From Desulfovibrionaceae bacterium (lineage in GTDB: Bacteria; Desulfobacterota; Desulfovibrionia; Desulfovibrionales; Desulfovibrionaceae): a DNA stretch of 5,278 nt. Below the pieces are notes generated by a model. It was not told the DNA's origin. It did not search any database and was given only the letters and a program-made list of their open reading frames with translations. A program made the position numbers and the translations under genes. The DNA lies in contig CAAGJV010000130.1 of the NCBI GenBank assembly GCA_900770205.1, forward strand, positions 1 to 5,278, given 5' to 3'. This document shows, in pieces, positions 1-4,122 of the stretch; position 1 is the stretch's first letter, and every line of letters starts with the position of its first letter.

Positions 1-204
1 AAGGCTCTTGCCGACAGGATTGCTGGAAGAGGGCAGGGCGCTCTTGCAGAGGTTTTTCAGAAGCTTCCGGAAGAAAGCCTTCTGGATGTTTCCGATTTGT
101 TTGAAGAATGCCAGAATGCTCTTCTTGCGCAGGTGAACCCTCTGCTTGCCTTAGATGCCATGGCCACGGGACTTTACCGCCTTGCGCATGAAAAAAGGCG
201 CTGA
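1..204 (+). CDS. C-terminal fragment, DNA polymerase III delta-prime-like protein (5' end outside window)
   Basis: Frame 1 is open from the first base to a TGA at 202-204 and gives 67 residues, beginning KALADRIAGRGQGAL and ending GLYRLAHEKRR. The stretch is helical and Leu/Ala-rich. Its ending, with NPLLALDAMATGLYRL, resembles the last helices of the clamp-loader delta-prime subunit (HolB), where an asparagine followed by a Leu-rich helix near the C-terminus is usual. Delta-prime would act in the replication clamp loader that places the beta sliding clamp on DNA. The N-terminal ATP-fold and zinc-binding part is not in the window, so this rests on the weakly conserved end of the protein alone. 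Another helical DNA-metabolism protein is possible. The gene ends 72 bases before grpE, and a promoter-like sequence lies between them, so the two are probably transcribed separately, at least in part. Confidence 0.4.
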   Translation, partial: KALADRIAGRGQGALAEVFQKLPEESLLDVSDLFEECQNALLAQVNPLLALDAMATGLYRLAHEKRR

Positions 205-220
205 CATAAGGGTATCCTCC

Positions 221-249
221 TTGACAGAGGGCTTCTTCGTTCCTACCTT
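221..249 (+). promoter_or_regulatory. Putative sigma70-type promoter of grpE
   Basis: A perfect -35 hexamer TTGACA (221-226) is followed after 17 bases by TACCTT (244-249). That -10 is weak but keeps the first TA and the last T. The predicted start near 256 would leave a leader of about 20 bases containing the GGAGG ribosome binding site at 265-269. No CIRCE operator (TTAGCACTC-N9-GAGTGCTAA) and no convincing sigma32 -10 (CCCCAT) are present, so heat-shock control is not visible here. Confidence 0.4.
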
Positions 250-276
250 TCGTGCAATATCATTGGAGGTTCTTTC

Positions 277-852
277 ATGAGTCAGGAAGTGGAAAAAATG
301 GAAGATATGAGAGATAAGGCGGAACTTGAAGCTGCAGAAGCGGCGGAAGAAGAACAGGCCCCTGCTCAGGAAAAAACGGAAGAAGAAAAACTGGAAGAAT
401 ACCGCGCCAAATTGTGCGCTTCCTGCAATGTTTCTGCCGAGGCCAATGCCGTTAAGCTGCGCGCCCTGGCCGAAATGGATAATTTTAAAAAGCGTGTTCA
501 GCGGGAAAAGGAAGAGCAGTCGCGCTACGCTGCCGAAAAGGTGCTTGCCGACCTTCTGCCTACCCTTGATAATCTCGACCTTGCCCTTCAGTACTGCGGC
601 CAGTCGGAAGAAAGCCGCAATATGATGGTGGGCGTGGAAATGACCCGTACCATGCTGCTCGATGCCCTGAAAAAACATGGGCTTGTGCCTGTGGGAAAAT
701 CCGGCCAGCCTTTTGACCCGAACGACCATGAGGCCGTGGGCCAGGAAGAGGCGGAAGGCGTGGAGAAAGGCTGCATTGTCCGCGTGATGCAGAAGGGCTA
801 CAGGCTGAACGACAGGCTCCTGCGCGCGGCACGAGTTATTGTGGCGCTCTAG
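277..852 (+). CDS. grpE: GrpE, nucleotide exchange factor of the DnaK chaperone
   Basis: GrpE is a cytoplasmic homodimer that releases ADP from DnaK (Hsp70) so that substrate is let go and a new cycle starts with DnaJ. The 191-residue product has the family order and a normal length. Residues 1-45 are a very acidic, flexible tail. About 36-90 form the long dimer helix, with the conserved AEMDNFKKR near 65-73. About 90-137 form the four-helix bundle (LADLLPTLDNLDLAL, then GVEMTRTMLLDALKKHGL). About 138-191 form the beta-wing that inserts into DnaK, carrying the signature FDPNDHEAV and GYRLNDRLLRAARV. The start is ATG 277 with GGAGG seven bases upstream. One oddity is a CASC (Cys47, Cys50) early in the dimer helix. 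dnaK, dnaJ and hrcA are not in the window. A hairpin terminator follows the stop by about 25 bases. Confidence 0.96.
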   Translation: MSQEVEKMEDMRDKAELEAAEAAEEEQAPAQEKTEEEKLEEYRAKLCASCNVSAEANAVKLRALAEMDNFKKRVQREKEEQSRYAAEKVLADLLPTLDNLDLALQYCGQSEESRNMMVGVEMTRTMLLDALKKHGLVPVGKSGQPFDPNDHEAVGQEEAEGVEKGCIVRVMQKGYRLNDRLLRAARVIVAL

Positions 853-876
853 GATTTTCAGAGCGAAAGGAATTCT

Positions 877-902
877 GCCGGCGGGAGACTGCCGGCTTTT
901 TT
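877..902 (+). terminator. Rho-independent terminator after grpE
   Basis: GCCGGC (877-882) pairs with GCCGGC (891-896) across an eight-base loop, one G-U closing pair is possible inside, and TTTTTT (897-902) follows directly. The stem is short but GC-only. The T-run ends two bases before the AGGAG ribosome binding site (904-908) of the next gene, so the element sits inside what would be that gene's leader and may only partly stop transcription. Confidence 0.75.
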
Positions 903-914
903 CAGGAGAAGAAT

Positions 915-1535
915 ATGCAGGTCCTTCTTGTGAACGGCAGTCCTCATGCCAGAGGCTGCACCTATACGGCGCTTTCAGAAGTGGCTCTTGAACTGGAAAA
1001 GCTTGGCATAGGCTCCAGCATCTTTCAGCTTGGCAATCAGCCTGTGGCCGGATGCATTGCCTGCGGCGCATGCCGGAAAACCGGCCGATGCTTCCGCAGT
1101 GACAAGGTGAATGAAGCGCTGGAAATGGTGCCGGATTACGATGGCTTTGTTTTTGGTTCGCCGGTGTATTATGCCTCTGCCTCCGGCCAGCTGGAGAGCT
1201 TTCTCGACAGGCTGTTCTTCTGCGGCAGCAGGCTTTTTGCGAACAAGCCCGGGGCAGCCGTGGTAAGCTGCCGCAGGGGCGGCGCTTCGGCAGCCTTTGA
1301 GCAGATTAACAAATACTTTGGCATGAACAACATGCCCGTGGTTACCTCCACGTACTGGAATCAGGTGCATGGCAATACGCCGGACGAGGTTCGCGAGGAT
1401 GCGGAAGGAATGCAGACCATGAGGCATCTTGCACGGAACATGGCCTGGATGATGCGCTGTTTTGCCGCTGGCAAGGCCGCCGGCGTGCCTCTGCCGGAAA
1501 TGGAACCCATTATCCGCACAAACTTTATCCGCTGA
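915..1535 (+). CDS. Flavodoxin-fold FMN reductase / iron-sulfur flavoprotein (Isf-like)
   Basis: This is a 206-residue member of the NADPH-dependent FMN reductase / iron-sulfur flavoprotein group. Seen directly: a first beta strand and phosphate-binding loop MQVLLVNGSPHARGCT (1-16) as in FMN-binding flavodoxin folds; the compact cysteine set Cys47-x2-Cys50-x2-Cys53-x5-Cys59; and the second FMN loop GSPVYYASASGQLESFLDR (81-99). In Isf proteins of anaerobes a compact CX2CX2CX4-7C cluster binds a 4Fe-4S centre beside FMN, and the protein moves electrons, often against oxygen or peroxide. The same role is inferred here; the true electron donor and acceptor cannot be read from sequence. The start is ATG 915 with AGGAG six bases upstream. 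No promoter is obvious between the grpE terminator and this gene, so it may depend on readthrough. A perfect hairpin follows the stop. C-terminal residues 165-206 are variable and not assigned. Confidence 0.85.
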   Translation: MQVLLVNGSPHARGCTYTALSEVALELEKLGIGSSIFQLGNQPVAGCIACGACRKTGRCFRSDKVNEALEMVPDYDGFVFGSPVYYASASGQLESFLDRLFFCGSRLFANKPGAAVVSCRRGGASAAFEQINKYFGMNNMPVVTSTYWNQVHGNTPDEVREDAEGMQTMRHLARNMAWMMRCFAAGKAAGVPLPEMEPIIRTNFIR

Positions 1536-1540
1536 TATTC

Positions 1541-1566
1541 ATCCCCGGCAGGACTCTGCCGGGGAT
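1541..1566 (+). terminator. Perfect 11-bp hairpin after the flavoprotein gene, possible terminator
   Basis: ATCCCCGGCAG (1541-1551) pairs without mismatch with CTGCCGGGGAT (1556-1566) around the four-base loop GACT. The stem is very stable, but the bases after it (TCCTGTGTTCTTTCC) form only a broken T-tract, so termination may be partial. The downstream arm also holds the only purine-rich GGGGA near the transporter start at 1582, so the hairpin could affect translation of that gene too. It begins six bases after the flavoprotein stop codon. Confidence 0.65.
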
Positions 1567-1581
1567 TCCTGTGTTCTTTCC

Positions 1582-2490
1582 ATGCCGCGAGTTTCTTCTT
1601 CTTCTTCTTCTTCTTCTTCTCTGCCTTTTGGCCATGCTATCGCACTTTTCACTGTTTCCGTGTGGGCAGTCACCTTTGTATGCACGAAGGTGCTTCTCCG
1701 GGATTTTACAGCAGTGGAAATTCTTGTTCTGCGCTTTGCCATGGCCTTTGCCGTACTCTACGCCATGGGGCCCGGCCGCATACCGGGCATGACGATAAGG
1801 CGCCATGCTGTTGCGGCAGCGGCAGGGCTCTGCGGGATATGCCTGTATTATCTTCTGGAAAATATCGCGCTTGGCTTTACCATGGCCTCCAACGTGGCCG
1901 TTATTCTTTCCGCTACGCCGTTTTTTACGGCTCTTGTTTCCCGCTTTGTTTTTCACGGCGGGGAAAAGTTCACGCCGCTTTTCTTTGCGGGCTTTATCAT
2001 GGCCATGGTTGGCATCTGCCTTATATCCTTCAACGGCGTGCAGCTTTCGCTGAACCCTTCCGGCGATATTCTGGCGGTAACGGCCTCGGTTGTATGGTCG
2101 TTCTATGCCTGCTTCACCAGAATCATGGGGCAGTGGGGCTGTTCCCTTGTGCAGGTGACCCGCGCGACCTTTGGCTGGGGGATAGTGTTCATGCTGCCTT
2201 TTCTGGCATGGTTCGGCTTTGATGTCAGTATGGAACAGCTGCTTTGTCCTGTTAATATGTTCAATCTTCTTTTTCTCGGGCTTGTGGCTTCCGCCCTGTG
2301 CTTTACCACATGGAACATGGCGGTGCGCACACTGGGAACGGTATGCGCCAGCCTCTATATTTACATGACGCCTGTTATCACTGTGGCCGTTTCTGCAGCC
2401 GTACTCGGAGAACCTCTTACGCCTCTTCTGATGGCGGGCACTCTGCTGACGATAGCCGGGCTTTTTCTTTCCCAGAAGGGAAGAGGGTAG
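1582..2490 (+). CDS. DMT-superfamily (EamA) ten-helix membrane transporter
   Basis: The protein is very hydrophobic, 302 residues from ATG 1582, with two EamA repeats of five helices each. This matches the usual 280-310 residue, 10-TM drug/metabolite transporter. Approximate helices are 17-38, 44-62, 75-97, 98-120, 129-150, 158-175, 190-212, 225-243, 250-270 and 275-298. Family marks seen are SVWAVTFVCTKVLL in helix 1, ENIALGFTMASNVAVILSATPFFTAL in helices 3-4 and SLYIYMTPVITVAVSAAVLGEPLT in helices 9-10. EamA proteins move small metabolites across the inner membrane, often as exporters; the substrate cannot be told from sequence. The frame is open upstream to a TTG at 1462, but that lies inside the flavoprotein gene, so ATG 1582 is preferred. 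No proper ribosome binding site precedes it (GGGGA is 16 bases away, inside a hairpin). Residues 5-13 are nine serines, all TCT. The gene is convergent with ribBA. Confidence 0.88.
   Translation: MPRVSSSSSSSSSLPFGHAIALFTVSVWAVTFVCTKVLLRDFTAVEILVLRFAMAFAVLYAMGPGRIPGMTIRRHAVAAAAGLCGICLYYLLENIALGFTMASNVAVILSATPFFTALVSRFVFHGGEKFTPLFFAGFIMAMVGICLISFNGVQLSLNPSGDILAVTASVVWSFYACFTRIMGQWGCSLVQVTRATFGWGIVFMLPFLAWFGFDVSMEQLLCPVNMFNLLFLGLVASALCFTTWNMAVRTLGTVCASLYIYMTPVITVAVSAAVLGEPLTPLLMAGTLLTIAGLFLSQKGRG
1593..1620 (+). repeat. (TCT)9 trinucleotide microsatellite encoding nine serines
   Basis: Nine uninterrupted TCT codons fill 1594-1620, and one extra T at 1593 keeps the period. They lie four codons after the chosen start of the transporter and encode Ser5-Ser13, ahead of the first membrane helix. 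Change in copy number by slippage would lengthen or shorten a cytoplasmic serine tail without shifting the reading frame. Confidence 0.95.
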
Positions 2491-2491
2491 C

Positions 2492-2525
2492 AAAAAGGCC
2501 CTCTTTTAGTTAAAAGGGCCTTCTT
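2492..2525 (+). terminator. Bidirectional terminator between the transporter gene and ribBA
   Basis: AAGGCCC (2495-2501) pairs with GGGCCTT (2516-2522). Inside it TTTT (2504-2507) pairs with AAAA (2512-2515) around loop AGTT, with TC bulged. TTCTTT follows on the + strand, and the five A residues at 2492-2496 give a T-run on the - strand. It starts two bases after the transporter stop and lies 24 bases beyond the ribBA stop, so it can end transcription from both converging genes. Confidence 0.8.
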
Positions 2526-2548
2526 TATGCTGGCAGGAGTTATCGTGC

Positions 2549-3796
2549 CTATGAGCTGGATTTTGTGCCGGATTTTTTGCCGAAGTGGAGAATATGCCCC
2601 ATTTTTTCCTGCTTGGTGCGCATATAGTATTCGTTGGTGGCGCACAGGCCTGTTTCAATGGGAACGCGATCGGTGATTTCAATGCCGTAGCCTTCAAGGC
2701 CAACGATTTTGCGCGGGTTGTTCGTCATGAGGCGAAGGCGGCTGATGCCAAGATCTCTGAGGATCTGCGCGCCGGCGCCGTAATCGCGCAGATCGGGCGC
2801 AAAGCCGAGCTTAATATTCGCCTCCACGGTATCGTAGCCCTGTTCCTGAAGCGCATAGGCGCGTATTTTATTGGCAAGGCCTATGCCGCGGCCTTCCTGC
2901 CGCATATAGAGAAGCGCACCGCGGCCTTCCTTTTCTATCTGCATAAGAGCCGCGGCAAGCTGATTGCCGCAGTCGCATCGCAGGGAACCGAAGGCATCCC
3001 CGGTAAGGCATTCGCTGTGAACGCGGACAAGCACGGGGCTGGCATCGATGCGTTCATCGACATCGCCTTTAACAAGGGCAATGTGCGTATCGGAAGAGGC
3101 ATCGCTTTCATAGGCGATAATGCGGAAGGTTCCGTACTTGGTGGGCATTTTTGCTTCTGAAATGCGGCGGACAGCCAGCTTTCCGTAGCGGATATGGTAG
3201 CGGATGATATCGCGTATGGCGGCAATGTGCAGGCTGTGCTGCGCAGCAAAGGCTTCCAGGTCGTCCATGCGGGCAATGGAACCGTCTTCCTTAAGAATTT
3301 CGCAGACAACGGCTGCAGGGCGCAGCGCGGCAAAGGAGGCAAGGTCTGCCCCGGCCTCCGCAATGCCTGCGCAGGTGAGAACGCCGCCTTTTCTGGCCAG
3401 GAGGGGAAACACATGGCCTGGGCTTACGATATCTTCCGCGCTGGCGTTTTCCGCTACGGCAGCCTGTATGGTGGCGGCTCTGTCTGAGGCGGAAGCGCCG
3501 GTTCCTATGCCGCGAGCGGCATCTATGGAAACGGTGAAGGCAGCGCTACGGCTGCTTCTTGACGGCATGAGAGGAAGTCGAAGCCTCTCTGAAAGTGAAG
3601 GGGCCATGGCAAGGCTTATCATGCCGCAGGCATGGCGCGACATGAAGTTGACAGCTTCGGCATCCACGCGTTCTGCTGCCATAACAAGATGCCCGCTGCA
3701 TTCGCGGTCGTCATCGTCCACGACAATAAGCATTCTGCCGTTTCTGATATCGTCGATAGCCTGTTCGATCGTGCAAAGAGAAGATAGCTGACGCAT
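2549..3796 (-). CDS. ribBA: RibBA: GTP cyclohydrolase II fused to a degenerate DHBP synthase domain
   Basis: This is a 415-residue fusion for the two entry steps of riboflavin synthesis in the cytoplasm. Residues 1-205 form the RibB fold (ribulose 5-phosphate to 3,4-dihydroxy-2-butanone 4-phosphate). Residues 207-405 form RibA (GTP to diaminohydroxyribosylaminopyrimidine phosphate, formate and pyrophosphate). RibA looks intact: zinc cysteines 263, 274 and 276 in HSECLTG and LRCDCG, RQEGRGIGLANK (299-310), DLRDYG (335-340) and TNNPRK (358-363). RibB is not. The usual RENEGD is RECSGH (31-36), and the usual RGGHTEA is CAGIAEA (142-148), so the Mg-ligand His and neighbouring Arg and Thr are gone; His128 (PGHVFPL) and Glu166 (CEI) remain. 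Residue matching is by eye to E. coli RibB. The start is ATG 3796 with AGGGAG six bases upstream. It is controlled by an FMN riboswitch. RibA function is confident; RibB activity is doubtful. Confidence 0.95.
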   Translation of the reverse strand: MRQLSSLCTIEQAIDDIRNGRMLIVVDDDDRECSGHLVMAAERVDAEAVNFMSRHACGMISLAMAPSLSERLRLPLMPSRSSRSAAFTVSIDAARGIGTGASASDRAATIQAAVAENASAEDIVSPGHVFPLLARKGGVLTCAGIAEAGADLASFAALRPAAVVCEILKEDGSIARMDDLEAFAAQHSLHIAAIRDIIRYHIRYGKLAVRRISEAKMPTKYGTFRIIAYESDASSDTHIALVKGDVDERIDASPVLVRVHSECLTGDAFGSLRCDCGNQLAAALMQIEKEGRGALLYMRQEGRGIGLANKIRAYALQEQGYDTVEANIKLGFAPDLRDYGAGAQILRDLGISRLRLMTNNPRKIVGLEGYGIEITDRVPIETGLCATNEYYMRTKQEKMGHILHFGKKSGTKSSS

Positions 3797-3802
3797 GACA
3801 CA

Positions 3803-3826
3803 CTCCCTGGAGGGTCAACATCAGGG
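3803..3826 (-). promoter_or_regulatory. Putative Shine-Dalgarno-masking hairpin of ribBA (riboswitch expression platform)
   Basis: In the ribBA mRNA, CCCUG (3826-3822) can pair with CAGGG (3809-3805) over a 12-base loop, covering most of the AGGGAG ribosome binding site (3808-3803). A second candidate partner for the site is CUCCC (3854-3850) in the pyrimidine tract further upstream. No hairpin followed by a U-run is seen between the riboswitch and the gene, which favours control of translation, or of Rho, over intrinsic termination. Confidence 0.4.
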
Positions 3827-3837
3827 CTGCAAAAGGC

Positions 3838-3871
3838 GAGAGGAGAGAGGGGAGAACCTCGGAAAAGAGGT
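3838..3871 (-). promoter_or_regulatory. ribBA leader linker: small hairpin and 19-nt pyrimidine tract
   Basis: Read on the - strand, ACCTC (3871-3867) pairs with GAGGT (3860-3856) around loop TTTTCC. It is followed at 3856-3838 by nineteen uninterrupted C/T bases. A C-rich unstructured tract between a riboswitch aptamer and its gene could serve as a Rho loading site or as an alternative partner for the ribosome binding site. Which of these applies is inference. Confidence 0.35.
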
Positions 3872-3880
3872 GAAAGATCC

Positions 3881-4014
3881 ATTCTCTTTCTTCCGGACTG
3901 TTACCGTCGGCCCCGGATTTGCACCGGATCTGCGCTTTTCCCTTGAAAACGCGCCCGCGGGCTGCCTCTTTCGAGATTCACCGCCGGTGGGGACTTGCAC
4001 CCCGCCCTGAGATT
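3881..4014 (-). ncRNA. FMN riboswitch (RFN element) in the ribBA leader
   Basis: The - strand carries the conserved RFN blocks in order: TCTC (4012-4009), AGGGCGGGGTGCAAGTCCCC, ACCGGCGGTGAAT, a CTC-GAAA-GAG stem-loop, AGCCCGCG, a variable stem GCGC/GCGC, GATCCGGTGCAAATCCGG, GCCGACGGTAACAGTCCGGA, and closing GAGA (3886-3883) that pairs with the opening TCTC. This aptamer binds FMN and in Gram-negative bacteria usually lowers expression of ribB or ribBA when FMN is plentiful. It begins about ten bases after the predicted transcription start and ends some 85 bases before the ribBA start codon. All junction sequences expected of the aptamer appear intact. Confidence 0.97.
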
Positions 4015-4022
4015 TTCTGTAA

Positions 4023-4050
4023 TTTTTAATCTCCCTGTCCGTACTGTCAA
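4023..4050 (-). promoter_or_regulatory. Sigma70-type promoter of the FMN riboswitch-ribBA unit
   Basis: On the - strand a perfect -35 TTGACA (4050-4045) is followed after 16 bases by TAAAAA (4028-4023), within the AT-rich run ATTAAAAATTA. The predicted start falls near 4016, just ahead of the first riboswitch stem, which is where it should be for the aptamer to form in full. Confidence 0.65.
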
Positions 4051-4122
4051 GAGAGAAATCGTTTTCCTTGCCGGTATGCGGCTCTTTTTATGGAAAAGTG
4101 CCATGCGGGGAATTGCTGCTGC
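4051..4122. other. Gap between the kinase gene and the ribBA promoter
   Basis: This is the part of the 326-base gene-free stretch (3797-4122) not taken up by the ribBA promoter, riboswitch and leader. No strong intrinsic terminator for the kinase is visible: on the - strand only weak four-pair hairpins are seen and no U-run follows them. Readthrough from the kinase gene into the riboswitch leader is therefore possible. Confidence 0.4.

Noticed and set aside
151..1071. Long - strand reading frame (306 residues) opposite grpE and the flavoprotein gene
   Set aside because: It lies antisense to two well-supported genes, has runs of Phe that mirror the acidic Glu/Lys codons of GrpE, and shows no recognisable domain.
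1462..1581. Extended TTG start for the transporter at 1462
   Set aside because: It would overlap the flavoprotein gene by 74 bases, run through the hairpin, and add 40 residues unlike any EamA N-terminus.
1593..1620. TCT repeat as an on/off phase-variation switch
   Set aside because: The unit is three bases, so gain or loss of copies keeps the frame. Only tail length would vary.
1525..2493. Long - strand reading frame (322 residues) opposite the transporter
   Set aside because: Its poly-Arg run is only the antisense of the TCT repeat, the protein has no domain features, and the + strand has a clear EamA transporter.
2585..3791. + strand frames of 191 and 195 residues opposite ribBA
   Set aside because: They are antisense to the conserved RibA and RibB domains, with no ribosome binding site and no recognised family.
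4070..4090. Hairpin GCCG/CGGC followed by TCTTTTTA on the + strand
   Set aside because: The stem is only four pairs and there is no + strand gene upstream to terminate; on the - strand no U-run follows it.
3795..4104. Small frames across the ribBA leader on both strands
   Set aside because: The stretch is explained by the FMN riboswitch, which is structured non-coding RNA.
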